Positions 63,001 through 64,000 of a stretch of 64,000 nt of DNA are shown one piece after another. The DNA is from an uncultured Clostridia bacterium (GTDB lineage Bacteria > Bacillota > Clostridia > Christensenellales > UBA1242), in NCBI GenBank assembly GCA_930971385.1, contig CAKNGB010000005.1, forward strand, positions 1 to 64,000, read 5' to 3'. Each line of letters opens with the position of its first letter. Positions within the stretch are counted from its first letter, which is position 1. A program made the translations under genes and the position numbers. The notes beneath the pieces were generated by a model. It was not told where the DNA came from, searched no databases, and saw only the letters and a program-made list of their open reading frames with translations.

Positions 63001-64000
63001 ATCTCCATCAATCACTGGCTATCAAGCAGGCCAAATCAGCGTTTCTGGAACAATGAACAGTGAGGACGGAATCACTGTGACTGTTACCTACACCGCTCGC
63101 ACATTCACTCTTACCTACGACTATATGGATGAGGGTGGCTCGTCAACAGCAGTTAAGTTTGACTATGACAATGTGACCGTCACCTACGACTTAACTTATG
63201 GCAACGCAACGGCTGAGGATGTTGGAGAGGTTGGTTTAGGCAAACCAAATCGCCAGGGTTATACCTTTGCTGGCTGGTGGACAAGCGAAACTTATCAAAA
63301 CGGCACAGAGATAACAAACTCCGACACCGTGAAGATAACTTCAAACATCACAATCTATGCTCGTTGGACGCCAAATCAAACGGCATACACAATAACCTAT
63401 CTCTTTGAAAGCCTTGATTCATCAACCATATATGAACCAAATGCGACCTATGGAAACATCACAGATGTGACAGCAGAAACAGACTCGCAAATCACTGATG
63501 AAATGGTTAGAGCAATCACTGCTGAGCGTTATCCAAACATCGTTGGCTTCACATATAGTTATGCTGAAACGGCAACTGTAAACGCTGACGGCTCCACAGT
63601 TATCACTGTTTACATGACAAGAGATTACAACACCTTAACCTTAACATTTGATGAAGGTATCGACTCCTTCACCGCAAGCATTGCAAGCGAAAACATCGCT
63701 GAAGGGCAACAAGCAACCTTCTATTTGAGGTCAACTGGCGATAACACATACAGCGTACGTTTCGGCGCAGTTGTCACACTCGACTATGAGATTTCAAATG
63801 CTGGTTATGAATTTGGCGAATATTCAACAACAAGCGCAATATCCATCGACGCTGACACCTTCACAATGATTGATGAAAATGTTTCCATTAGGGCAACTGT
63901 GAATGCAAGAGAGTTCACAATCACATATCACAGAAACTATGATGCTGACGACATAGAAACCACAACACAAACAGGCTTCTACAACACAACTCTTAACCTT
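33068..64000 (+). CDS. Giant secreted InlB B-repeat protein (3' end outside window)
   Basis: This frame is open for 10,311 codons to the last base of the window. AAGGAG lies 6 nt before the ATG. A signal peptide is evident (basic MDRLKRK, hydrophobic core 10-30, cleavage after YANA, residue 40). A beta-rich N-terminal region (41 to ~360) is followed by about 60-65 InlB-type B-repeats, each with a GYxFxGW core, a TxxxGG segment and LYAxW. Divergent B-repeats, MucBP-like modules and beta-sandwich insertions are interspersed. Protein composition is rich in Thr, Asn, Gly and acidic residues and very poor in Cys, as for cell-surface adhesins. Cell-wall attachment would be C-terminal, beyond the window. 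Surface adhesion is inferred from the family. No frameshift was found in the stretches I translated. Confidence 0.93.
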   Translation, partial: MDRLKRKINLIMMVGLCLFATTFGVGASTLINSVATYANAQTIEEESDVSASDVNSDLDAGVSANATVEIDGAYYKNATAELGVGTTAAIGGTNLQNNTVRITNSLFEFSSSNPLGSLSGANVEISNSIFVYTGTGTGTVFSNTPTSLVLENVVVFATQGSVNVSNMTDSNVTKRGFYYSNATGDTTGYLSTGGKETSTINLNTLVKRLQFFAGNAYDVNGDGSNDSLWTGAWNFNEDWAYASRTEVNGSTVSTNQNTGQALYPYPRQYIAKLVTNSATSRIVTLYANTDVDEATYSKIVIGLSGSANTINISDSKYILTIPGYQQTEWKVLPDSLTGGTSVTPTSDVNALYGIFSERAYKITYQSAGSNNGQVAYYTMDGGTGTGRYYTSYNQSTEVTLTNILLSSSQAGYVFQGWRPNTNSGNWSTGTNYTGSTSGMYGDVTLTAQFRGERYLIDFNANEGTFSDGSGVKILGEDDENDRIEYGSTKNNNVSSTIGTPTRTGYTFYGWYDKADWTEGVQVYANNGQFVAGTGYWNSSGQWVNDLGADGTPRTLYARWEPLEYTVVFYGNGSTGGTMANQTMEYGIEEKLNANAFTRTGYTFYGWATSKTEADAGNRKYFDGHPITINEETQNPNRQLELWAIWCANRIQVTLDGNGGTVNGATDSRVYPLYGTTTLYATSSGTTTATPTATRTGYTFLGWYTSASGGTELINENGQLTGDWIYSASATTLFAQWQGNPYTVTLDKNADDAIAGTAQVTATYGSAMPTATMPTRTGYTFMGFYDTQAQTGGTQYYTETGASATAWNKTSNTTLYARWDPNPITLNITYYRYNGSSTITSAPSLSYTISVGNVSGTLSGSNASDSATIDAGTSFTLTVTAPTGYYVSNSEPSSNPSNLTTTSHSELEITRSMSSTTLTINIYVYNVYTIDYNVNNGTGSAPAATYKLHGINTTLRANNLTRVGYTANGWNTASNGSGTHYASSASYTGNANATLYADWNARSFTLTFNKNADDATGTMNNQTLYYGAGTRVTANAFVRNGYAFTGWATSANGSVVLENNAPVTTQFAINSANQTIELFAQWSRNTYTIAFDGNGGSTPSNLTGITIDSNISLPTPTRAGYIFNGWRPVASAGNWSSSTNYSGQVSGMYAPNGSTVTLEAQWTGNTYYVKFDGNGATNVETYSQEFQYGTNQNLTPNRYEWDGYTFAGWNTNQEGTGTPYADQANVGNLTTENGGTFTLYAQWTPVTYRISFDANGAPTALSPIYYNIRGTTGSGTYNGSTAVTLTNVLPAGPDYPGYTFDGWTPTQTTGSWSTSETLAGNTSLVGRYGDITLEAQWTGNTYYVEFDANGGSGDMGRQTFQYGVSQALTTNSFTRAGYDFLGWSTSDSATTATYQDGASVSNLTTERDGTVTLYAVWSAQSYTVTYNANGGTLVGLNYLVGLEDSSVTSDGITAVYDAETGIVTLNGSASTTTSDVNITFFEYASSFTAGSYNVGWDVVSGSATGIGRFTFEFLANSGTLTGGRTYRTLTFTEDNNASALHTLTLSAEGATGANHATRINIQLNKRSTDTLTFDNLQVRFFAYLNTPVYDTQTITHDVNTAMTYAIRPGYYFVGWNTNEQGTGTTYTAANIGSITSPVTLYAQWEAKRIPVAINLNQGTGSTTPTFDHSTVYVKYGTTEVYAGQYDTNTITSFIPTRVGYDFAGWYTTASDDGTQLSGSDGILDNNWAYTTEYNASTGYMNEYQIYARWTPKRVQVTLNPNGGQIAGAEGTTDIWVEFDSNRVYSSASGGTTSIPVATWTEGVYDFTGYWTLEEGGVQLITYTTSESGGSCSISGTWTYSENPTTLHAHWTEHAFTIGFNTNGGTFASSISTTQGIAYKNISIEMEEDFTMFGTADISRPGYVLAGWSLTAPENLDEPDDTLTADFTPGQVIDPTTNYDKFIEIINTQALYAVWTPDTFTITYSNGGNAAVTLPSPTTVDYNITQAISLGSASKTGYTFTGWRAETNAGQHTNEEGEVTYAWVQDQVYSGQLSGKFGDVTLIATFDENSYTVVFNKNDGSSDSYTQDFAYDESKALTANTFSRTGYVFMGWAESTNGDVEYTDGQVVKGLATEDEAQVNLYAVWKAKTYTITLDTNATGLIGTPTVSAINGDNAVTISENTVYFVYNSRNIYGGRTGDSQETYVQENQITVLTASLAGYTFAGWFTDATGGTQVISADGTMLNNWTTDADDILYAQWNIQTRNIQVIYSGASVSNATTLTVSMGEENFALSTTTDSGTFTTNYSDQAIQITIQTQAGYNYRIKNGSNVTSVTDGSLNTLTYSWTPSDNATLNIYVSQVYAVTFDLAGGNPGTSGTTATKLHNAPLSVSTYRPTRYGYTFTGWMNGDTLIQPTGTYTGNADATLVAQWELTPYTIHYSLGNFAGAEFVNDSILANFNYNYSTDLTLYGNNEVVRPGYTLAGWTFDHADNEYNANWSTTTLSAGYHFGQGLYGDVYLVANWSLETYTITYVDESGNNETATRQYTINDTFNLLGSAGMSRIGYTLAGWNVDTVDSTDTRRNNWQVNNGATRDYTQGVEVSGKHGNVTLVADWSLVEYHITYNLAGGNFINSNEENPQSYVYTDAVALKGRANIQRAGYELVGYSISATGTNNWTTTYPDGITLNEDGSFTTPINMYGDITLTAKWNAVQTTYYVEVRIQTMEGNVYTPLGNYSDTSLTTGSTVSIEDVVEYINSASSGLNVNGFVYAGRYETNQEGNGLVVSGNPLLQIVVYYNTVQYTVTYSANNGTFAEGVQTVIEYDVYDTISVLTREQLTRTGYRLMNFTVSGAGNGSSWPSTVTPETSISSDFGNNQRIFGDVTLIAQWNASAYQITFNEDGGQTVSDAYYNIEGTNSGVLDNGSVVTCITSLPSTTRTGYTFRAWQPTANVGPLTAGGYAWDMNTEYDTSTSLVGKYGNVTLTAKWTSNLYSIILDLNDDDGGSTSATAPTDLEIYVKYGTTELYADAEDLTTPTGEQIHPIGVRSGYTFLGWSLNPGASSSSECVINAEGNLTSAWEESATDGTTLYAVWAANTYTVVFHSNGGTGTMENQIFTFDAPATPLIPNEFEMEGFVFSHWTYTDDNDQQQTLADQASVRNLTSEPNGQVDLLAVFEARTVIVTFLLNKGTGSTDGEFVTGQTEMRVAFDGTFADLYITDPNSAIGLPSVRRVGYTFNGWFTEAENGTLVSAITNVDTVVDGDVPLNEQLTLTLYAHWSQNGLSVTYDGNSGVISGTEQSTYNGEEAFFDSSYTILNNTSINFVRTGYTFAGWSLSRDGDPLFTLEQLSPDGYEITFTYAEGLYLYAVWTEHEYTFVFDANDTRFPGSDSTLIAGQSAEVVIPYATPYIFTQVYNKAGYEFVGWSTDPNAVVPEHEVGDDVTSYTAVNGARITFYAIWRAVGVGYSINYYYQNIASARNNSTSSLTDDFTLHSSEKVAPENAYAGTEINYQTIAKAFISKNSALKATLVNQTTSTGEFIVAGDGNLELNLYFTRGTYEVAVTIGTGINTISMTSSATSTAITPSVVGSISTFVVYYDETVNLSATTLAGYHTPVFREGQSVIATNSLQVQSDRYLTVSATAGNANFTVQVYLQELDKTYLTTPSRTETLTGITGSPLTVEMLSGGVSINGTSFSEPGFNFDNDKTTEENGSALSTITINGDNSLVVELYFARASYTVTLNTSTGISSVSGADTYLFGEQVTIDATTAEGYTFTGWELNNGTKPDDLVVGANSPANQTFTMTNSNLTLTATASINAHTLTIDANGGTYPGSSSINQNYGTTYDLLVPTYRGYTFAGWELTSGEGEIAGSVEEGFTFTFTDSDATLEAQWTENSYTIEFTDVYNSFNVIRANKDGVVYEDGIITITSENNTVELLFTDILVASSQAVSTIVDGTEIIGGITGGSDPTRTGYVWGVNSVANDAAVKHLYVLNNVTGGYRHSTGWLETSNINILTTECFAFSELNGDNGATVSIEVQWSPVVYDITLNGNQGTGSTSVSVSPATTVYIAYNDNAFYGAVSTDLPVEEVTGSAVVPTATRDGYSFLGWFVGDIQITNNEGALLANVSGYTDTNSRWIHTENVTFDAHWSQDRFAIHLNLNEGTLTNENISNNTVYALFDSQTLYVDQTSSTTVNPVAERTGYTFLGWSTTQDDEETIIIDASGNLINNFTSTSATTEVYACWQVNTYGVILDLNTEDASAEIESDVQISDNTIYITYGTQNIYNARENGTAVHPTATRTGYTFVGWSQNPDATVLADCLIDQDGNMRGNSSIATEGTTLYAVWAVQSFYITIDLTNGHIDTESLTITGSDLEATQTNVYRVAYESNVRISFNTLAGYTFDHFTVLDEDGTEINDLTINTVSNGYEFVMPAYNFTLVFNSKANLIGATLNLNDEVGDTKADALTTELSDGIYIEYASANIYADRTDITTPVGEAITVVATRDGYNFLGWSLSGSATTADECIIGADGALKQNFTSSTTDGVILYAIWEKTEVSYEINYYFENILDSNFTHDTARQPDVVETGEVDTAVNYLTYAVDIAGFTYSRYETNNTNNQSTNIRGDGNLVINLYYTRDLFDLTINNNNGDELIVVPDQKFESTYTLTEPINTGYNFNGWQLENGVGQIDGDEFTFGDGNALVYAQWEAKIILINLSAGAGDSVSRALFYVRYNTTEIFEDAEGLTPISEPLTASRVGYNFTGFTYNKNLIINQAGNLVANWTVSDTTITLIAGFTPANYTITLDQNYGSAESSEIDYTILTPIDLPTLTRDGYTFNGWRVSANAGENLDGTFAWTLNETFSVSDGVIPQIPAGRHGNVTLEAIWQLNEYTATFSTQTSEVINPITYDITNPLELPFVERDGYNFLGWVVDEGAEGNWSEGDTYQIGASPANMWGDVSFTATWETVGYTASFNAGEGSAVEDIPFTIESSFNMPSSTRSGYDLTLWTVDEGAEGNWVAGETYTVGELISAGKWGDVSFTATWTAQTYTVTFDAPNFITYPYSVTANGGNITSEVVANELVATYTANAGGTGFTATTSAMEAGEYAWTIQVRASREISGISLGVGSEGVMSDITLSTDWQTFTFNFTLTSGNNFTLTSSALGEGDNIEFKCLSIQQISEMTADNAIGNITVTYNEAYGTLPTPTRTGYTFAGWYLEETYGTPITATSTVTTTGDHTLYSRWTATPYTITYVDGDSETEEGYDITTPVQLEAPEKVGYTFMGWQVEANAGQYADGTYAWNAGDVLNGSLGTGLIGDVRLIAEWQANTVRVTLNTNDSTGTRDDETVLPNGGIVYITYDETTIYSNRTGETYPYTPAGEKLNPTLTRFGYNFMGWSTTQDGANIVINSAGELTAPWTASGTDGQTLYAVWEAKVITLNLTGDASTTVNDSEVFIEFDGTTFYADYDGENLTNEIVPMANKDGYIFSGFIMAGGTLVINNHGAVVNRWNYTDTETDLTATFNADTYTITFVDDDDDSTELGSVNYITDSTVNLLQPTRDGYTLSGWRVVASVGQIDEETYAWTADEFIQTFLNFSTVGRFGDVTLEAVWANNEYTIIYDANVSGLINPETLGGSTPSTLAHFDQQVTIANNGYTIDGYKFLSWNTQRDGLGTPLEEGKQGVFNFTNEVNGTYTLYAQWQIQSYTLTLEIETAGIDSVSARGEGVTDNKDGTYTVVYGSQVTLTANVKKGYTFSMWRATSGTIAGSVLTMPAVSTTVYASATPQQFAVSYQGNEGTIYNGTNWVSTYSVSVDFNATITLLDETSVQRTGYTFTGWNTEVNGTGTFYAGGATYTHQTTGVQNLYAQWTPNTYVVNFDAPNYITYPYVVTANGGNVTSKVVANELVATYTAGDNATGFTISTTSLDAGRYAWTVEIRASKELTLTTLGIASEGTLKISTDWQTFVLTFDLTSGNNFELTTSELASGDYVEFKNLAVQKVSEINSDTALGNLTVTYAGTYENLPTPTRTGYTFLGWNTLPQEEVVLGEWQGSDTQINSNSTVSIAQNHTLYSWWSYNQYTINYDSNDANYYGTATGSTASTSAYYDNSVQLSACGFNRDGYTFRGWTLDAEGKGTLYTAGQQDVFNFVASGSVTLYAQWTPITYHIIVRDSDTESPATEIQIDAPFASTLSEHILTDVSAYTKDGWTLNGFFVTNDSVISGTSLITAQGYLNMDVAGITDNGMFIHVGDVVVTAVYTPNPYTVVFNGNARPDDTSTPAPLFDNGTSTETKTVYHDSTYGQDGFWPTPSYSGYYFYGYSVRNDYTIIAVEVFLKEYRNFQAEDITDEYILNYETGGEGEDSVLKFVYLKNEADTNATEISDVLYTTAERENDFIEATDIVDDSYVGEDETINLYAMWLGRNDIEYTVYYLLEDITLDSEATVFPERPADGGYPTVEELPKEGENLQYTYTDETEITSSFTVERIEHFDNALTADFVINYLQKYPYTGFDYVTYEYVDDVMSGDNNTIIFAFYTRQAYTLNLEMQTGIESVSASGEGVTGSNGVYSVKYGSSVTLNAVAEIGYNFGNDAVNSWVQNSSDLGTVSISNNVYGTSDNLNTITNTFNMNVTSEVNLSIKAIPDTDTAYVVQYFFEDVNHAGSFVQRLEHPDVDETGTTDEDIALSTYSISIAGFSYAYYTSSSTTDTDVRDGSLNIDGDGSRVIKLYYTLATNITFGFATDWPNGQSTMSVTVAGDVSESLMNVGVKFEQTVQVSITIKEGYTLTGLTSSNPSIMANVAVGDMGENNGTYTYSFLMPSESFTYTANITRNTDTSFNVVYLFENLENDEGTLGNDKYSTMPNHPGVTGEGTTEAEITRELLESQALIPTEPGFAISNVGAITVSDGTENFNPVYIDGAGNSTVYVYFTRLEYTVTINYVYGDNSDFAGTTRESKVFENVRHGASVNDVASPKYNGYALVESNQNTISVTVNADDVVVNVAYNPISYIITYEYDGGSVTTEGTTSYNIEDVITLPKLEKEGWNFLYFEVSEIDETTNFVMNEHFQEATIPAGKYGDVEFTAIWSANEFGVSFNLTHLTYSADSLTATSGVPYTATLIADEGYALPTSVQVSINGEIVESGYSYTDGVITISGNAVVGNIIITASGTPERFMVTLNLNDARLTHGSTNASVSLEGVQVNENGEIELWAVYDGNYSTLYTTEDGNTSVSLADFTSENVTRMGYNFSARWFMTDLYADASTATAQEVTANTTFANANNSTNLYAYWTTKIITVNLTLDSSHTDGELTHQTVYVKFDQTGIYSDESATLTCAPSARDYGYTFEGFYLGDEEVISENGALVSAWTRGDTTETLTTSFTATPYTITYSAGGISGVTLPTPNEVEYTIESNFTLQSATRDGRTFAGWTTSENVGELADRYSWVAGETYTTDTNVNGKYGNVTLVATWTATSYYITYDLDGGEFTGEETLTQEYNIDSTSTIYPSTSMQKQGYIFVNFVVTSETDGSWTQNATIDAGSTLNGKWGNATLRAVWQALPNNVTINVANTTPTYDQGQTVLSGNAYSATITANAGYTLPTAITVQVGEQTLTEGDEGTGQYSYNETTGEIEIYEGVINGAVSITGSATPNTYNANITGVNATVSVDNLSFTTSITHPVTTGVSFTVYARPNAGYGENDQISFQANGASVSATEEDNGTYYVTVSNFTDEFSLTVTATPNQNDVIFDLTNLKQDSGSLTVNSGASYTARISAEDGYSIPTTIEVYNGETLLTAGEGGQYTYNSATGEITINAGVITDDVTVVASGVALRFSVNFNINDSTSGNGTTEVLSVVVNGSNLTIQNDVITLWITYGTNYGTLYLAQSGDTSFSLSALTSAITRLGYTLDGWYLNPFSLGTTPSGEEITDSTTFANANNSTILYAYWTRNPRTQYVVNHYQMNLDGNYDDDPTETETLYGETDSEISPERKVYEGFTAPVAQTETINADGTTVIDYYYTRNYHILTLTGETGVATVSANVAHTVQGDFEDDVLSQGQYRVYYGDTVTIDATASIGYVFKGQWQKTSEYSPNLTDSTGTAKTFTMVDYAVSYEALVDEDTVTITLNGNGGTFTNSEETTTVEITYLSNYGTLETPTRQGFTFGGWFTQDLEDDADISTLTPVTSQTQVTNPEAHTLFAYWTTNVHTFTVRYLYADGQTASEEYSENINFGETWTVPERPLTGYNYTVNSGDYGNATTGSMPDDDLLVIVTYTAKTYNIILHSNYPEGYDDEENVTLTATYNQPFSVTTISNLGWGVDGYGFSGWYQSAEGTGDDGWRDGYTIDRWTNDLTEDMNLYARWSANTGLSYHVDIYLMDTDGQYSSSYSDSFPRADATTDVPLTFTYNATSATVNGTPYNYTGFTFDTSRLPADEIIVATDGSTRVALYFARIEFTLTINAGEGITSVSPTGTKTYYYGEEVEISAVVASGYRWTGFVVADSSTTPGGLTQGALGETTQTITMGNGNTILNATAVKDTFTLYFELNGGTYPGSVQTDEQGRIYVTGEYQSTYTLLTPTKTGYNFLGWTLQEGSVGSLSDTTFTFGAGNATAVANWEADRYQVTLNLNDFYNENGSTTARTIVTTRNDNPEGTSGTSLTLDNGTITLYIDFNSNYSHLYISEDSDEYVSINDFSNVTLLRNGYTFVNFTLGEDVITNGTTFNTDGNVELVANWTATSYTLTVNASVAGKATIEVSGLGVTDNENGTYSVVFDSAVTVNTIVSDGYTFIRYANGDVQLSTNNPYTFNYTTPSALTVTSVISANVYTIHYNANGGSGPSDTTTARYDEKTTISNGSGFTRTGYDFAGWTITIGEQVYTTTSVENENAITETGLYVLPDGTHRAFNLATTGNVTLNAVWTARTYNVTFDERDGSEITDISGATYDTAAAISGTSTKQGYTFGGFALAEGATSSIVEEITDITGYDTLSEYLVANRTRGIYLYAGTYYVFNLSSENNATVPVYVIWTPASSSYTVNYYLETVDGRFVLDTSEEITTEFGEEFATYSRTISEGILSDQFVTIDQSVSYTGFRLNLLHEGTVTNGNVLGDGSLTLSLYYERLTYSIDMLYNEAGVQNVEITQEYATDNVMKYNEEITISTTMNAGYTFTNYAVTAGEAVASNPWIFNITENMEITINYSAGEFSYQVLFRFETLEGGSYVEDENYKNVTLYGEVGHTIDYSDLQATINGNTPAGFTYASFEEGKVITADNKQTVTVNFDRRDDIKLTLSLTTGVASISAVAGDTAGSAVQLSTTSENMFVYNVRFGSEVTISYTLSEGYQFAEFETNIEDLLSNITGGGVGELSGGATIAEMPAENVDIQVNVTPLLVNFDITYMFETFVDGKFTITGSTVQRKGYAGSTIFDLTDYSLDQFPGFTFTDFTNADGTNAVVIAGDGSTDVIARFERNDVLVQVVRAEGVESVTLTASEYTFTQTFDANSENNSVNIKYGAKVIITSTPANGYDSVSYSGISTDVDENSATYFTVPADNFTLTATGNPHTYIITFNGNGGTTDGTTNSYTQNAVFNTNVVLENNRFNNPGYYFRGWATDETLGAESVEDRVVYADGDTISPYAFTEDLTLYAVWLNNTYTITYNGNGGAIPQEEGDDLTTYPHGTNVEYDETVTLLAIDEIGFVRTGYTFVGWARNAEGTDTTGLTRGDDGTWTATRLTTTAGQNVPIYAIWEEHTYTLIYNSNYTSYNGTEDVTYTYSTEVGYDDLITALYHDDENLNFALAGYTFHSWNTAPTGDLREIAENEQMQYLTEQDGGTVTLYAIWTANTYTVVFNNNGGNGQMNNLEVKYDEAKALPNNSFERTNYNFAGWTTQNGGTVSEAQVVSSTDEITERGIYLVGSTYYVYNLTTESENITLYAVWSAQEFTISYNANGGTFREDLSLSPEGLYLFSYTVEDEVTFLTGADITYYGRTLVGFTITGTNHNWHTYISGDITLSDTTGIGPGAYGNVTLTAQWQANPYTLTIKYVYGKNGTELDGTEAYETHTEQVIFGETFNVQSPSITGYQAGQISVSGTMNSEDGITVTVTYTARTFTLTYDYMDEGGSSTAVKFDYDNVTVTYDLTYGNATAEDVGEVGLGKPNRQGYTFAGWWTSETYQNGTEITNSDTVKITSNITIYARWTPNQTAYTITYLFESLDSSTIYEPNATYGNITDVTAETDSQITDEMVRAITAERYPNIVGFTYSYAETATVNADGSTVITVYMTRDYNTLTLTFDEGIDSFTASIASENIAEGQQATFYLRSTGDNTYSVRFGAVVTLDYEISNAGYEFGEYSTTSAISIDADTFTMIDENVSIRATVNAREFTITYHRNYDADDIETTTQTGFYNTTLNL
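33188..34150 (+). other. Beta-rich N-terminal region of the giant protein
   Basis: After the signal peptide, short strands recur in the form NNTVRITNSLFEF, GANVEISNSIFVY and SLVLENVVVFA. The spacing fits a right-handed beta-helix or similar solenoid of a few turns. A calcium-loop-like DVNGDGSND lies further on. It contains none of the GW-type B-repeat cores and may carry a ligand-binding function. Confidence 0.5.
37358..37830 (+). other. Beta-sandwich insertion 1 in the giant protein
   Basis: Inside one B-repeat, about 155 residues (about 1431-1588) break the pattern. The stretch runs from GIVTLNGSAS through FTAGSYNVGW, GGRTYRTLTF and INIQLNKRST to LTFDNLQVRF. This resembles jelly-roll carbohydrate-binding modules of phage and bacterial surface proteins. 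The B-repeat resumes afterwards with GYYFVGW. Confidence 0.5.
48077..48515 (+). other. Beta-sandwich insertion 2 in the giant protein
   Basis: About 145 residues (about 5004-5149) between B-repeat parts have the order VTANGGNITSEVVANEL, GEYAWTIQVRAS, STDWQTFTFNF, TSGNNFTLTS and a closing IEFKCLSIQQI strand. This is the pattern of carbohydrate-binding beta-sandwich domains. It is closely similar to insertion 3. Confidence 0.55.
50531..50969 (+). other. Beta-sandwich insertion 3, duplicate of insertion 2
   Basis: This copy (about residues 5822-5967) matches insertion 2 strand by strand: VTANGGNVTSKVVANEL, GRYAWTVEIRAS, STDWQTFVLTF, TSGNNFELTT and VEFKNLAVQKV. It is followed by the same TPTRTGYTFxGW B-repeat start, so the unit duplicated together with its flanking repeat. 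Confidence 0.6.
54150..56340 (+). repeat. Three GYxLPTxIxV modules in the giant gene
   Basis: Three related segments lie near 54150-54400, 55545-55810 and 56080-56335. Each shows YxAxIxAxxGYxxPTxIxV, then a GEYxYxxxTGxIxI-like hairpin. They form a third repeat type, also seen in other Firmicutes surface proteins, and are confined to this 2-kb part of the visible gene. Confidence 0.5.

Larger units (their letters stand above)
43370..63640 (+). other. MucBP-like modules interspersed in the distal part
   Basis: About fourteen modules start with a Y-x-V-x-Y-hydrophobic strand (examples: YVVQYFFEDV near 52840, YEINYYFENI near 46620, VVYLFENLEN near 53410) and end with a DGxxxVxxYYTR-type strand. 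They begin near 43370, 43935, 46616, 52180, 52840, 53400, 56695, 57460, 57940, 59905, 60418, 60965, 62890 and 63385. None was found before 43 kb. MucBP domains in other Firmicutes bind mucin glycans. Confidence 0.5.
34150..64000 (+). repeat. Array of InlB B-repeat modules in the giant gene
   Basis: Modules of about 70-100 codons share GY(T/D/N)FxGW, then LYAxW near the end, joined by a YTVTxxxNGG strand. I counted about 60-65 cores by eye; some are altered (GYTFDHF, GYELVGY, GYTFRAW). They match the Listeria-Bacteroides B-repeat (Flg_new) and its divergent relatives. DNA identity between modules is modest, so the array is old or under selection for divergence. Confidence 0.85.

Overview
The window looks like about 64 kb around the replication origin of a low-GC, strictly anaerobic Firmicute (Bacillota, probably an uncultured Clostridia-like lineage). 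Evidence: AT-rich intergenic DNA, strong AGGAGG ribosome binding sites and TTGACA/TATAAT promoters; a dnaA-dnaN-rpmH-rnpA-yidD-yidC and jag-mnmE-mnmG-rsmG-parA-parB gene set; and the oxygen-defence pair superoxide reductase plus rubrerythrin. The species assignment is inference.

Layout. 1-5 kb: aldo/keto reductase with a divergent LysR regulator, a small Xre regulator plus unknown gene facing a SLOG-family gene across paired operators, and a ferritin-like protein. 5-11 kb: the origin block, all on the minus strand (dnaA, dnaN, rpmH, rnpA, yidD, yidC), with DnaA-box clusters on both sides of dnaN and a small membrane protein whose promoter spacer carries a run of eight G. 11-13.3 kb: a Fic-like protein under four regularly spaced operators, and a peptidoglycan amidase with two binding domains. 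13.4-16.9 kb: a DUF2207 membrane protein and a membrane-anchored EEP-family hydrolase. 16.9-21.3 kb: jag and deoD (minus), a cytidylate kinase, a BRO-N/Fic fusion, a small Xre regulator, superoxide reductase and an unknown gene. 21.4-28.2 kb: mnmE-mnmG-rsmG, parA-parB, then a gene-free stretch of about 1 kb with six perfect parS sites. 28.3-32.4 kb: rubrerythrin, tRNA-Ser(GCU), a GNAT acetyltransferase, a truncated transglutaminase-like gene, a metallo-beta-lactamase-fold protein and a ZIP metal transporter.

33.07 kb to the window end is one open reading frame on the plus strand, at least 10,311 codons, with no stop before base 64000. It encodes a secreted giant repeat protein: signal peptide, a beta-rich N-terminal region, then about 60-65 InlB-type B-repeats. 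These are interrupted by three beta-sandwich insertions that look like carbohydrate-binding modules and, in the distal two thirds, by about fourteen MucBP-like modules. It has its own promoter and a structured leader of about 180 nt.

Three genes (mnmE, the metallo-beta-lactamase-fold gene and the unknown gene at 20.8-21.3 kb) have a consensus promoter whose -10 box ends only 6-7 nt before the ATG, which predicts leaderless mRNAs; a small Xre gene may be a fourth. Everything was read by eye. Domain names rest on recognised motifs, not on database searches.
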